Made by a program: the position numbers and the translations under genes. Below, one piece after another: positions 1 through 10,912 of a stretch of 64,000 nt of DNA; position 1 is the stretch's first letter, and every line of letters begins with the position of its first letter. This DNA comes from Amborella trichopoda (lineage: Eukaryota > Streptophyta > Magnoliopsida > Amborellales > Amborellaceae), in assembly GCF_000471905.2 (NCBI RefSeq), contig NW_006499644.1:687121-751120 (forward strand), read 5' to 3'. The notes under the pieces are model-generated. The model made no database searches and was not told where the DNA came from. It saw nothing but the letters and a program-made list of their open reading frames with translations.

Positions 1-224
1 GTTGATATACTTATTCCATCATAATTCTATGTTTATCCTTTTGTGTGATGTAAATTCAATGTTGAATGGCGGTTCATGCAAGGGAAGAACATATCAATAT
101 TCGCATATTCATTAAAAAACATGAAAATTCTTAATGGAGTACCCTCATTTTTTATTGAATTCCTAAAAAACAATATTTATAATGAATTTTAATAATTTTT
201 TCGGATTTTTTTGAAGCTTTATTC
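1..224. other. AT-rich unassigned DNA
   Basis: AT-rich sequence with short A and T runs. I see no coding frame, RNA gene or recognisable repeat end in it. Confidence 0.5.
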
Positions 225-330
225 TGACCGATTCACTCGATTCCGATCCGAATCGCCGATTCGCCGATCGAAATCGCCGATCCGGATCGATTTTTGGAAA
301 GCCCGATCCGGGTCACCGATCCGGTTTTTA
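225..330. repeat. CpG-rich CGAT/GATCCG short-repeat block
   Basis: Within AT-rich surroundings, about 100 bases are packed with CG dinucleotides and short near-repeats of the words TCGCCGAT and GATCCG. The block is partly self-complementary. CpG-dense DNA is unusual in a window whose transposons are otherwise decayed. No function is assigned. Confidence 0.6.
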
Positions 331-1565
331 AACCATTGCTTCAAACGAAAAGAAGGGGGCGAAAAGAAAGGGTAGATTTTGCTCGAACGTTTAGAGAGAG
401 AAAGAAACGTGAGAAGCTTACGATTGGGTTTTTTTTTGTTTGTGAGAGGGAGAACAGGAAGACAATCGCGAAAGGCTGGCGAAGGGCGGAGAGATCTGCG
501 GGAAAGTTGGAGAGCTTGGAGAGAAGTGGGACAGGAAGGTGGCGAAGATGGCTCGCAGCAGTGAGGTTGTGACTGATGATGTGGGAGAGGTAGACGCGAC
601 TGGTTGTGGGAGAGAAGAGGGAGCTCGAGAGTGGTGGAGATGAAGAGAGACGTGAGAAGAAGGGCGAAGGACAGGGACGGAGATACTTCCCAGCCTGGTT
701 GCAGGCGAGTGGAGTTGGAGAAGAAGATGGGAGAGCTTGGGTTGGGGGAGAGAGGAGCAGCAAAAGATGAGAAGGAGGCTGCAGGGGGTGGAGGTTGTGG
801 CTTGAATTACCAACTGATGGAAGGAAAGAAAGCGTGAGAAGAGGATGTTTGTGCAACAGTGGGTGACAGGCGCTAATGGTGAGGATGAGGCAACTGTGGA
901 AGTAGTGATGGCGATAGTTTTCAGCTAATAGTAGCTGAGCGAGGGAGTGAAAAAGAAATAGTGGCGAGGAAGAGAGGCCACTGATGAACGCGAAAGAGAC
1001 GAAGGTTGCAGCTGGAGGTGGCTGAGAGGTGAAGAAGAAGATGTACAGGGAGAGAACAGGATAGCTGAGAAGAAAGGGGGACAATAGGGGGTAACAGGGG
1101 AAGAAGAGCACCGGAGAGTGGCGGAGCTTTGGCTGCTGATGGTTGGTGGCCAAGGCGAGGCCGCAAGATGATGGCTGATGAGTGGTGATCGAAGAAGATA
1201 AGGACCGAGATGGCGGCTGCAATTGGAGTGGATGGAAGGGAGGAGTAAGAAACTGCTGCGTGATGTGAAGCGTGGCAGGGGTGAAGGTGAATGGTGGGGA
1301 AAGATGGGGCTGTTGGTGCACAATAGTGGTTTGAGAGAGATGATGGCTGATGAGTGGTGATCGAAGAAAAAAGGACGGAGATGGCGGCTGCAATTGGAGT
1401 GGATGGAATGGAGGAGTAAGAAACTGCCGCGTGAGCTGAAGCGTGGCAGGTGAATGGTAGGGAAAGATGGGGCTGTTGGTGCACAATAGTGGGTTGAGAG
1501 AGAAAAGGAGATGGGAGCAAGGAAACGGCAGTGGAGTTGGGAAGAGTAAAAGTACGTGGCGGAAG
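331..1565. other. GA-rich low-complexity tract
   Basis: A strongly purine-rich plus strand (GAGAGA, GAAGAAG, GTGGAGA words). Long open frames read on the minus strand are Ser/Pro/His/Leu-rich, as expected from CT-rich DNA without stops, and match no family I know. The tract lies directly against a Tat LTR piece interrupted by the small LTR element, and Tat LTRs in this window have similar polypyrimidine leaders. It may therefore be part of an old LTR or leader (inference). Confidence 0.45.
1167..1505. repeat. Two-copy tandem duplication, 173-bp period
   Basis: The unit beginning GATGATGGCTGATGAGTGG at 1167 restarts at 1340 and runs to about 1505. The copies differ at a modest number of positions and by short indels. 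Both end in the shared segment GTGCACAATAGTGG. Confidence 0.85.
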
Positions 1566-1570
1566 GGTTA

Positions 1571-2203
1571 TTATGTAAATCATATTAAGATTATTTTAAT
1601 TTTTAATTATTTTTTTATTTATCTTTTCAAGTTATAATATAAATAATATTAAAATTATTTTAATTTTTAATTATTCTTTTATTTTTCTCTACAAGAAAAG
1701 GGTGCACAGGGATAAGTAGGTGGGCATGAATTTATCAAATTTATCTTGTGCATATTGATCAATTGGATTAGAGTTTAGGGATATAAATAGATAAGGTTAA
1801 ATTAAAAAAGCTAGTTTAGGAATGTAAAAAGATAACGGTAAATAGTTTTCAGATTTTGGATAAAAGGGGATGGTACGTGAGGTTAAGGGAAGAGAGAAAT
1901 TATGGAAGAAGAGATGAAATAAGAAAAGTGTAAAGAGAGTTTTTATTGATAATGTTTATCTTACTTTTAGTCTATTTAAAGGGTGGTTTCCTTCATTATA
2001 AAAAAAGTGAATGAGTTGAATAAAATTTGATCTCGTGAAGAGATTTTTGGGATGGATTCCTTGCAGACTTTGAGAGAGAGTATATTCTGTCAACTTTGGA
2101 GTGAATTCTCTTACAGACTTTGAGAGGGGGTATATTATCTCAACCTTTTATCTTTTTATTTTTTCCTTTTTTTTTTCTGATTTTATTTTCTCAATCTGCA
2201 TTA
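1571..2203 (+). repeat. Left LTR of small element
   Basis: Direct repeat of 2763-3338, ending in CTGCATTA. It has a TATA-like CTATTTAAAGG near 1970 and GAATAAAATTT (poly-A-like) near 2018. It is about 57 bp longer than the right LTR because its first ~58 bp are followed by a near-repeat of themselves. Confidence 0.87.
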
Positions 2204-2762
2204 ATTGATATCAGAGTAAGTTAGATTAGAGTTAGTCAGATCCAGAGAGCAAGTTAGATCCAGAGAAGTTAGATCTACAAAGACCAAGGTAGATCAAAGC
2301 AAGTTAGATTTGCTATGGATGATCGTTGGGAACAAGCTTGAGATCGTTGGGGACGAGCTATAGAAAAGTTTTCTAACATCTTAGAGGATGTTGGAACTAA
2401 ATTACGCGAGAAGAAACAAGAGATGCAATGGTTGGAGAACAATCTTTCTCATGAAGAAGAAATTAACAAGCTAGATCCGTCGTGTTCTATAAAGAAACTA
2501 GATCCACCACATCGTATAGAACGATCACGAGATTTTGACATTAAAATTATCTCCCAAAATTTCATGGTAAAGCGTGTTCATTGGTTGAATTTGGTGTCTT
2601 TTTGGAGCTAGACCCATTTCGAGTTAGGAATAATCAGCCCAAGCTCATATTCAACAATTACTCTTGGAACACAATTGCAAGCATCAGTCTTTTTGAGGTC
2701 ATGGTGGGACTTCATCATCGACTTTTGAGCTCGAGGTCAAGCTTCTCCCAACTCGGGGAGAA
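2204..2762 (+). other. Interior of small element: primer site, leader, gag-like remnant
   Basis: The initiator-Met-like primer site is at 2206-2216. The leader to 2313 repeats the word AAGTTAGATC. From 2314 a short acidic, coiled-coil-like reading frame (words such as ILEDVGTKLREKKQE) looks like a gag N-terminus and is a broken remnant. The interior ends in the GGGGAGAA purine stretch serving as polypurine tract. Confidence 0.65.
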
Positions 2763-3338
2763 TGATGCAAATAATATTAGGGTTATTTAAAATTTTAATT
2801 ATTCTTTTATTTATCTCTTCAGGAATAGGGTGCGTATGGATAATTAGGTGAGCATGAATTTATCTAATTTATCTTGTGCATATTGATCAATTGGATTGGG
2901 TTAGTTTAAGAGTAGAAATAGATAAGATTAAATTAGGGGAGCTGGTTTTGGCTTGTAAAAGGATAACCTTAAATAAAAAATAGTTTTTAGGCTTTGGATA
3001 AAAGGGGATGGTACGTGAGGTTAAGGGAAGAGAGAGAAATAGGGAAGAAGAGATAAAATAAGAAAAGCGTAGAGAGAGTTTTTATTGTTAATGTTTATCT
3101 TACTTTTTAGTCTATTTAAAGGGAGGTTTCCTTCATTGTAAAAAAGGTGGATGAGTTGAATAAAATTTGGTCTTGTGAAGATATTTTTGGAGTGGATTCC
3201 TTTGCAGACCTTGAGGGAGGATATATTCTCTCAACTTTGGGGTGAATGCCCTTGTAGACGTTAAGATGGGGTATATTCTCTCAACCTTTTATCTTTTATT
3301 TTTATTTTTTTCTGGTTTTATTTTCTCAATCTGCATTA
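2763..3338 (+). repeat. Right LTR of small element
   Basis: Begins TGATGC and ends GCATTA, near-inverted termini. It is colinear with the left LTR, including the TATA-like TTTAAAGGG near 3115 and GAATAAAATTT near 3158. Confidence 0.87.
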
Positions 3339-3343
3339 GGTTA

Positions 3344-4766
3344 CGAAAGGGCGCATGGCGATAGAGTTAGAAAAGCAGCGCATGGGCGATAGGGTTAGGA
3401 AAAGAGGCGCATGGTGATAGAGGCAAAAGGATTTGGGGCCTGCTAGTCTCACGAGACCATGGGACATGAGAGGAAGAAAGTCACCACGAGGGTGCACCAA
3501 AGAAAGGGCGTTGTGAAGGAGTAGAAAAATAAGAGGAGAGGGATGAACATGATGGACCATTAGAAGAAGAAAGAGGAGATAGACCTGAGGGTCCACATGG
3601 AAGAAGTGGTCGTGCTGGCAACACAACAAAAAGGAGAAGAAGATAGGTGAGCCTAAGGGACTGCTGGGAGATAGAGGGGAAGGGTGGCCATGAGGGACCA
3701 CAGAGGAGAGAATAAGAAAGGAAGAAAGAGTGATATAGACGGCGATTGGCTTCTGCCTTCTATGGAAGAGGAGATGGAAAGATAAGAGAGAGAAAGAGAG
3801 AAATAGAAGAGAGAGTAACCCCAAGGGTATCGACCCAAAAATTTCTCTCTCCTTCCTCTCTCTCTCAAGACATGACCAAACAATAGGTAAAATTAAAATT
3901 TTATTAAGCCAGTGAAGGGTCTGTGTACAATAAAAGTACGTAGTATATATAGAATTGTGCCTAAACATGAGTGGATTGATCAAAATTAAACTTAATTGCT
4001 GAAAATTAAGATTTAATTGAATTAAAATAAATTAGAAAATAGGGTGAAAAATATAGATTTGCCCCTTCCTAACAATTTGTGGAATTTCAAAACAGTCCTT
4101 GTGCTGCCTTAGAACTTGCATGATTTTTTGTGGACGATCCGAGGTCGTTTCGATGTCCGGTTGATCGAGAGATGATTGTTTCCTTGTAGGGCTCAGCATG
4201 GTGATCGATTTGATACCAACTTCGAGTCATGGATTGTGTTTTTAAGGCACGATCATGTGACTTGAAATTTGACTGAATCTTGAACCTTTGGATCGATTGT
4301 GTGCTCGTTCCTTGATTTTTTCTGTGATTTCTTCGATGGATCACATTGAGCATGCAGTCGCGATCGTGGGGCAACAAACGCTGCTCGATTCCTTGCCCGA
4401 ACGAAGAGTTTGCAACTTTGGAATTTTTGCCGAAATTTGGGATTCCGACGACGAAATTTGTAGTCACTTCGTTGGCTTCGTGTGCAGAATCCATTCGTTC
4501 ATCATGTACGAAGTTCGGGTCAAAGATAGCCCAAGACCGTACGCTCATGATGGAATTGGTTTTGCAAGCTACGTGATTTGGCCGCTTGAATGAGGCACGA
4601 TGCTGCTGATTCTCCTGCACGTTTTTCACGGATCGACAACTTCTCTCTAGCTTTTCTCCGCGCTCGGGTGTCGTCATAGGGCATGCCACATATCGAAACG
4701 GTCGTCTTGATGATACGAACATACTCACCAAATTTGAGCGTGATCCGAGTGGGGATGGGTGAGATA
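3344..4766 (-). mobile_element. Fragment of large Tat-family LTR (minus orientation)
   Basis: From about 3800 to 4766 this is colinear with 35170-36160 and 22270-23310 and with the reverse complement of 41390-42360. It keeps the TATATATA promoter word (3944-3951, minus sense), the leader GAGAGAGAG tract and the AATTGCTGAAAATTAAG block. It is therefore a piece of the same ~3 kb LTR family as element B. 3344-3800 is the corresponding GA-rich leader, more diverged. The small LTR element inserted at its left edge. Confidence 0.75.
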
Positions 4767-6144
4767 TGAGTATATGAGTATCACAGTAAGTCGCAATATA
4801 TCAGTATCACAGTATTTCTTAGTATAACAGTGTCACTACCAATAGATGTCCCATTGCATAGTGGTCAGTCTTGTAACATGTCACAGTATAGCAGTCTCAC
4901 AGTGTGTCACAGTATAACAGTCCCCACTACCAATGGGTGTCCCATTGCGTAATGGTCAGTATCACAATATCAGTATTACAGTATCACAATATGACAGTAA
5001 GAGTATCACAATATGACAGTAACCGTAACAATATCACAGTATCGCATTTTCAGTATCACAATACCACATTTCAGTATCAGAATTCACATTTCCTGTAATT
5101 TCAGACAATAACGTCTGATCATAAATGGGGTAGTAACTTTTGATCCATTGGGAATTCGGGGGTGATTCCATTTTACACTAGACACACATATATATCAAAT
5201 GGAGGTAGTTGGAAAGAGTTTGGACCTCTTTTGGCCCTTCAAACTCATTAGAATGGAGACAGTCCATCTGAAATTTGTCGTGCAGTTGAGACAGTGACAT
5301 GTCCTATTTAGCACAATCATAACTTCAACTCATAAGGCCTTTTAAAGTTATACCAGAACCAAATATCGAGTGAAAATACGTATCTTCCCATAAATGGAAG
5401 TTTGAAAGTATTTGGGCTCCATTTGGTCATTCAAAAGTCCGTGACAACCAAAGTGATGGTTCTGAATTTTAGTAAAATCTTTCCACAAGGACATGCCTTT
5501 ACAAATAATTTCATAACTTTCAATCTAGGAGAAATTTCGAAATGATTTCTACATAAAACTTTAAGCCCACTCAGAGATATTTCTAATATCAGTGGTGTTT
5601 GAGAAAAATTAGATCTTATTTGGTTAGTAAAAATCCATGGCAACAATAGTGATAGTGATGAAACTCAGTGCAGTCTGTTAACAGTGACATGTCTATACAT
5701 ATTAGGACATAACATTTCATTAATTAGGAATCTTAACACGATTTAAACATGAAGATTGTAGTAGACTCATGAATATTTCTAATGGCAGTAATTTGAGGTC
5801 ATTTGGACCTCATTTGACTGCTCAAATGCTGGGTAAAAATATAAATGTTTCTAGAAATTTCACAGTGGCACAAGACATGCTGCATAAACATACTTCATAG
5901 CTTTCAATTCACAGTAGACAATGTCACAAAATTTGTTCTATCTTGATTTAGACACATATAAACACTTTTCTACAATTTTTTGTGAGCAATTGGTTCATGT
6001 TTAATACTAAGGTTCATCATGAAATGATACATCAAAACTGTGAAAACAATGTATATATAGTCACTTCCCACTTTCATTTCATTCTTATCATTCCTTTTTA
6101 GTTTCATAGTTCAACAAATTATGGAAGCAATGGTGATTAGACCT

Positions 6145-6151
6145 ACTTACC
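6145..6151 (-). promoter_or_regulatory. Conserved splice-donor-like site in chromovirus LTR leader
   Basis: On the minus strand the sequence reads CCAGGTAAGTAGGTC, matching the plant 5' splice consensus. The equivalent point in the other LTR copy (9678-9684) reads CAAGGTAAGTAGATC. Use as a donor that removes the long LTR leader is inference. Confidence 0.5.
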
Positions 6152-6287
6152 TGGTTCAACAGTGCTTTCTTCCAACAGAACTCCTTCTTACAGTCCTCTT
6201 TTCCAATTCCTGGCAAAGGCTTCAAAGGATCTACGAGAGAGAGAGAAAGAGAGTCGGGTTGAAATATGGGTAAGGAGAAAGGGGAGG

Positions 6288-6368
6288 TGAGTTGGCAACA
6301 AGCCACCTCCAAGTGGCACAAGGAGGGGGGTGAGGTGGCAGCAAGCCACCTCCAAGTGGCACAAGGAG
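6288..6368. repeat. Two-copy 43-bp repeat in LTR upstream region
   Basis: The unit TGAGTTGGCAACAAGCC...GGCACAAGGAG at 6288 repeats from 6331. The same CAAGTGGCA word recurs four times near 9860-9930 in the other LTR copy. In both it lies upstream of the presumed start of transcription, so it may be promoter-proximal. Confidence 0.7.
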
Positions 6369-6624
6369 CGCAGCCATGTGTTTAAAAGGGAAAGACAAAA
6401 AAAAGAAGAGGGAAAAAAAAAGGAAGTCCCTCGTAGGCTACCTTACTCCAGCAGTCCCGACGGTCTATTCTCACTCTATTTCTAACACTCGCGGCGGTAA
6501 GACTCGCAACGTAACACCCGTGGCAGTAACACTCGCGGTGGTAACACCATCTCATAGCCACCCATGCTCCTTCTCCATCTGACTTTTCTTGCCACACGCG
6601 TCTTCCTGGTCGGGAAAAGCTCAA

Positions 6625-7344
6625 TCCTTATATCATTGCAATCTGTCTCTATCTTTCTGGCCAAATCTACCAATGGGGAGAAAGTCTTAAGATTGGTCGC
6701 CATTACCCTTCCTTGAATATCTGGTCTATGGCCCCTCTCAAACTTACTTGCTTTACAGGCCTCTGTATTGATAATGTGCACGCATATCGAGATAACTCTA
6801 AGAACTTAGCCACGTAACGTTCCACAGTCAACTTCCTTTGCTACAATTCTATGAACTCTACTTCCTTTCTCTCTTTCACCGAGTCAGGAAAGTAATTTTT
6901 TTTCAAGGCCCCTAGAAATTATTCCCATTTAAGTATTGTCCCCATTTCTTCCCAGGCTTGTTGGACTGAATGCAACCAATGCTCGGCATCCCCTTCTAGC
7001 ATGAACGTACCCAGTCTCAACTTCTGCTCATCTGTGCATTGCAAGACCCTGAAGATTTTCTCAACTTGCATCAACCACCTCTTGGCTTCCTCCACTCTGC
7101 CATGTCCCATAAAGGTTGGTCGCCCTAACTTGTTAAACTTCCCTATAAGGCAACTATCATGATGTCCTGGGCCAAAGGCAACGGGGTCTGGCATTCTGTC
7201 CTTCATTATTTGAATCATGGCCCCCAAGGCCTTGAAGAATTCACCAAGGGCCTCGGTATTCTTATTGCTGGAGCTCGCATTATTAGCATGAGTCCTTGGC
7301 ATCTTTGACCTAAAACAGGAGCACCCAGTCACTAGCTGATTCAA
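6625..7344 (-). pseudogene. Chromovirus (Ty3/gypsy) gag remnant
   Basis: The minus-strand frame starting at 7344 carries the hallmark chromovirus capsid words FNKLGRPTFMGHG, AKRWLMQVEKIFRVLQC, DEQKLRLGTFMLEGDAEHW. It continues in related sequence (KLTVERYVAKFLELSRYA, MATNLKTFSPLVDLARKIE). Gag packages element RNA in cytoplasmic particles. The fragment sits directly after the primer site and LTR at 7398-7415, as expected for the 5' end of such an element. It is broken and lacks any recognisable pol. The start choice follows the SRSKMPRTHANN-type N-terminal region. Lineage Tekay/Reina-like is inferred from the motif pattern. Confidence 0.85.
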
Positions 7345-7397
7345 ATTTACTCTAGGACGCTTCTACGACTCTCTAGACCAAGAATCTTATCATGGCT

Positions 7398-7410
7398 GCC
7401 CTGATACCAT
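7398..7410 (-). promoter_or_regulatory. Primer binding site, initiator Met-tRNA type
   Basis: On the minus strand the bases read TGGTATCAGGGCA, close to TGGTATCAGAGC. They lie four bases after the LTR end (7415) and shortly before the gag start at 7344. Confidence 0.85.
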
Positions 7411-8653
7411 AATTGTCACAATCCTGCCACCTGACCCCTTAACGGCTTGTCCGAGGGTGACAAGGTACGGGATCGCGATCATAGAGGTCACGAACGCCAC
7501 TCAAGTGGGAGCATGCTCAACACATTTCAAAAGAAAGAAATCAGAGCAAACCACAAAAAAAAGATAAAAACACCCACCATAAACATAACAAAAGCTGGAT
7601 AAATAAAAACCATTCATATCCATATGCATTCTCCAAAAGTCATATACAATACCCATAATATTACAATTCATCCACGGAACTAAGGGCCTAATAACAAAAT
7701 ACAAAGCTTCACAAACAACAATAGTACGACTGACAACCATCTAAAACCTACAAAACAAAGAGGTCTTCTCGTCAGGCATGGGCCTTCAATTTGCCACTCA
7801 CGATCACTGCCTATTTGTCCTTAACTAGCAGCAGTCAATCTACAAGGAAGGAAGCAAAGGGATGAGCTAAAAAGCCCAGTAAGTAAATCATAATATCATG
7901 CTTCCCTGCCTATGAATAATATCTCACAGCAATGTTCAAGGTTCTATGCCATTCTCATAAAACATGAGTCATGTATCGCAATCATACCACAATTATAGAA
8001 TGATTCTTTTCATGGTGGAGCAAGCACAATTCGGATATCAGATATCATATGCACTAGCATTCTATCCAAATCTCAATAGGTCAACATAATCTAACAGATT
8101 AAAAGCCATCAATAGAGCATAGCAAAATCAACAGACCAATCACAAACCTCAGGCCGATCACATAACTTAGGTCAACCACCTATCTCAAGCCAGTTACATA
8201 TCTCAGGCAATACATCATGCACAAATCATAATGGGAAGTCACATATCACCTCGGGCACGCCTCACTGGTGTCAATCATGGCAATGCAATGCGCTCAAAGC
8301 ATACCACTTAGTCACACATCTCAGGCAATGCAATACGCTCAAAGCACGACGAGAAGTCACATATCCTAGGAAATGCGATGCACACGAGCATGCTGAGAAA
8401 TCATACATCTCATATGACCAGAGATATCACCATGTCAATAGCCAGCGATGCCATACGCTTAAAGTACACCAATAAATCATTTATCATCTCATGGTCATGC
8501 AATATGCTCAAAGCACGTCAATAAATCACTCATCACATATTGCATCTCATATGTCACATAGCTGACCACACGGGTCATATCACCTAGCACTCATCACAAT
8601 CATATCATACCACATCACCATGACAATGGATGACCCATTGCATAGTACTTCAT

Positions 8654-8863
8654 ATCATATTTGTGTCATGTCTCATATCATGAGCATTCACTATTTCATA
8701 ACATCCACTAATTTATGCGTGATAGTTTCATAGAAAATAGACATAGCTTCTAGTTTATATCATATTTGTGTCATGTCTCAAATCATGAGCATTCACTATT
8801 TCATAACATCCACTAATTTACGCGTGATAGTTTCATAGAAAATAGACATAGCTTCTAGTTTAT
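8654..8863. repeat. 105-bp tandem duplication, nearly identical copies
   Basis: 8654-8758 and 8759-8863 are two head-to-tail copies of a segment starting ATCATATTTGTGTCATG. I count only about two differences. It is far more similar than anything else repeated in this window, so it is young relative to the LTR it lies in. Confidence 0.95.
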
Positions 8864-9677
8864 AAAGAATCTCAACTTAGTCACAAAACAAAAATTGAAG
8901 TAGACACAGTTATCGCTCATTCAAAAGTGGTTCGGATTCAATTCACCACCGTTGGATTAGTCAACACTTGGGTACAACATAAACAACAATTCTAGAGTTT
9001 TCTGCATTTTACTAACAGCGACCTGCCCCTCATAACAGAGGCATAACTCCCAGTTCATGAGGAATTCTGGGATGATTCCAAAATCAAAGTTCAATTAGAA
9101 ACACCTATATTTCCAGAAAAGGCAATTTAAAAGTATTTGGACCTCAATTGGCCAGTCAAAATCTCATAACAACAGAGATCAAGTTCTGAATTCTGCTGAA
9201 TCCTGCTAACAGTGACATACATGCACAAATTGAAGCTTACCTTCCAAAATAGCAAGAATCGCAACTGGACTTCAACACCAAAATCAAAGTAAAAAAATGT
9301 ATATTTCAAATGCAAGTGGTTTGGTGCCATTTGGATGTTATTTGATAGGTCAACAGAGTGATACAAAAACATCAAACTTTCTTGAAATTTTACAGCACAG
9401 CCATGACATACTTCAAAGATCACTTCATAACTTCTAATCTATTCTAGATTACAACATGAAACCTTTTCTATCTTAAACTAGACTCATAAGAACACCATTC
9501 CAAAAATTTTCAGGATGAACAGGAGTGGTAACAGTACCAAACTTATCATACAAAGAAGACCTAATTTCTGGAAGGTAAAACACAAATCATACATGCACCC
9601 AATTCCTTCACACAATTTCTATAAAACTCATGCTTAACTTCATGATTTCACATTATGGACACATGAGAGTTTGATCT

Positions 9678-9684
9678 ACTTACC
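9678..9684 (-). promoter_or_regulatory. Conserved splice-donor-like site, upstream LTR copy
   Basis: Minus strand GGTAAGT within GCAAGGTAAGTAGATC, at the same relative place as 6145-6151 in the other copy. It lies 125-135 bp downstream of the weak TATA. Confidence 0.5.
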
Positions 9685-9990
9685 TTGCACCCAAAAGACT
9701 CCAAGTTCCCCACCAAGCTTCCATCAAAGGCCAAGCTCCCCAATCTTGAGTTTCTAAGTGTTTTTGTGAGAGAAGGCAAAATTCTATGAGAGGGGTGAAA
9801 AGAAACACTTATAAGAAAACATGGGGGAGGCGGTGGGCAGGTGGAAAATGTCAAAGAATGGCATACAAGTGGCTCACATGGCATCCAAGTGGCACTCAAG
9901 TGGCATCCAAGTGGCTGTCATGCATCACATGGTGCCCACACACGGTGAAATTCTTCTTCTGTCATGCACGACGGTGCTCTGCTGCACGCT

Positions 9991-10300
9991 CAATCTGCCG
10001 CGTGTGCCCTCTTTTCTTTGCTTCCTTCACAGCTGCGTACACACTCTGCCATGCGCGTTCTATCTTCTTCTCTCTCTTACCGTCACACACAGTCTCTCTT
10101 CTTCATTGCGCACACTCCATCGCACGCACTCTTCCTCTCTCTCTCTGTTATTGCCACACGCACTCTTCCTCTTTTTCTCTCTTACTGCCGTGCACGCCTA
10201 CTCCCGCGCACACTCACTGCCACGCATGTCTTCTCTCTTACTATCGTGCGCACACTCCTCCCCTTCTTTCGTCGTGCACTCTATTAGGCTGGGAAAGTCT
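9991..10300. other. CT-rich low-complexity junction
   Basis: Pyrimidine-rich DNA with repeated words such as CTCTCTTACTG, TGCCACACGCACTC and GCGCACACTC. I see no gene. It lies between the chromovirus LTR and the Tat integrase remnant. Confidence 0.55.
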
Positions 10301-10912
10301 GGGTCGTTGTAGGAAGTATTCCACTATGTACCACCCTCGGGCAAATGGTTTGGCCGAAGCGTTCGACAAGACTCTTTGTAGCGTTCTAAGGAAGTCAGTA
10401 TCAAGCACAAAGAAAAATTGGCACGAGAAGCTTCCCGAGGCTTTATGGGCTTATCGCACCACCACGCGGAGTGCTACCGACTCTACTCCCTATTCTTTGG
10501 TTTATGGGAGTGAGGCGGTACTACCCCTCGAGATTCAATTTCCTTCATTTGGCATCGCCATATACCAGAATATGACTGAAGGCAAAGAGGTTAAGCTTCA
10601 CTACCAAGAGTGAGACGCGCTTGATGGGAAGAGTTTCGAGGCCCAACAAAACCTTGAGCTCCATCGCGGGGGGATGAAGAGGAATTTCGACAAATCAATC
10701 AAAGTATGCTCATTCACTCGTGGTGATTTAGTCCTAGCAGTAAGATGACCAATTGTTATGCATGGGTGACGCAAGGGGAAGTTTGAACCAAAGTGGGAAG
10801 GTCCCTTCGTGATCAAGAAAGAATGGAGGTTATATACTGGCTAATCCGGACGGCAAGGAAGCAATGCCTCCTATCAACGGGTGCTACCTGAAGAAGTATT
10901 ACTTGTGACTTA
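10301..10912 (+). pseudogene. Tat integrase, C-terminal remnant (element G)
   Basis: The plus strand reads the integrase end typical of the Tat lineage: YHPRANGLAEAFDKTL, KLPEALWAYRTTTRSATDST, YSLVYGSEAVLPLEIQ, then a WEGPF-type GPY/F-like end near 10795 and a CYLKKYYL stop region at about 10890-10908. Integrase joins the DNA copy into the chromosome. This is the 3' end of a pol on the plus strand, with the conserved 3' region and antisense TATA following. It is a broken fossil. Confidence 0.87.

Larger units (their letters stand above)
1566..3343 (+). mobile_element. Small non-autonomous LTR retrotransposon with target duplication
   Basis: Two direct LTRs (1571-2203 and 2763-3338) flank a 559-bp interior and are bracketed by the 5-bp duplication GGTTA (1566-1570 and 3339-3343). 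A primer site resembling initiator Met-tRNA (TGATATCAGAG, 2206-2216) follows the left LTR. The interior has a short gag-like frame near 2314-2600 and a purine-rich stretch just before the right LTR. The element is structurally whole as an LTR-interior-LTR unit but has no enzymes, so it depended on a partner element. Total 1768 bp is larger than classical TRIMs. The LTRs differ at roughly 10-15% of positions by eye, so the insertion is old. The GAGCTCGAGGTC...CTCGGGGAGAATGATG-type 3' end suggests Ty3/gypsy parentage (inference). Confidence 0.88.
4767..6620 (-). mobile_element. Chromovirus LTR copy (downstream copy, minus orientation)
   Basis: Related to 7415-9990 along its length: both have a degenerate CAGTATCACA/CACATCTCAGG-type repeat tract, blocks such as GGGAATTC.GGGGTGATTCCA and ACAGTGACATG, and a strict splice-donor word near the leader (6145-6151). 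4770-5090 is a degenerate tandem tract of CAGTATCACAATATGACAG-like units. I see no pol domain between the gag piece at 6625-7344 and this copy. It is a broken, old element. Confidence 0.65.
7415..9990 (-). mobile_element. Chromovirus 5' LTR (minus orientation), about 2.5 kb
   Basis: The 3' terminus, read on plus as TGTCACAATCC, abuts the primer site. Contents in minus order: upstream region with CAAGTGGCA repeats (about 9850-9930), a weak TATA CTTATAAG (9808-9815), leader with a splice-donor-like site at 9678-9684, then a long body with degenerate repeats (about 8180-8620) and a recent 105-bp duplication. The far boundary near 9990 is approximate because the flank is low-complexity. Confidence 0.65.

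Noticed and set aside
341-1486. Long minus-strand open frames of up to 381 codons
   Set aside because: Ser/Pro/His/Leu-rich low-complexity translation of CT-rich DNA. Several frames are open together and no family resemblance is visible.
4087-4731. 214-codon minus-strand frame
   Set aside because: It lies in the upstream part of a Tat LTR. The homologous segments at 22600-23300 and 35500-36150 do not keep it open, and composition is ordinary.
9786-10613. A 275-codon plus-strand frame as one gene
   Set aside because: Only its end is integrase. The first two thirds are low-complexity Ser/Leu/His/Cys translation of CT-rich DNA.
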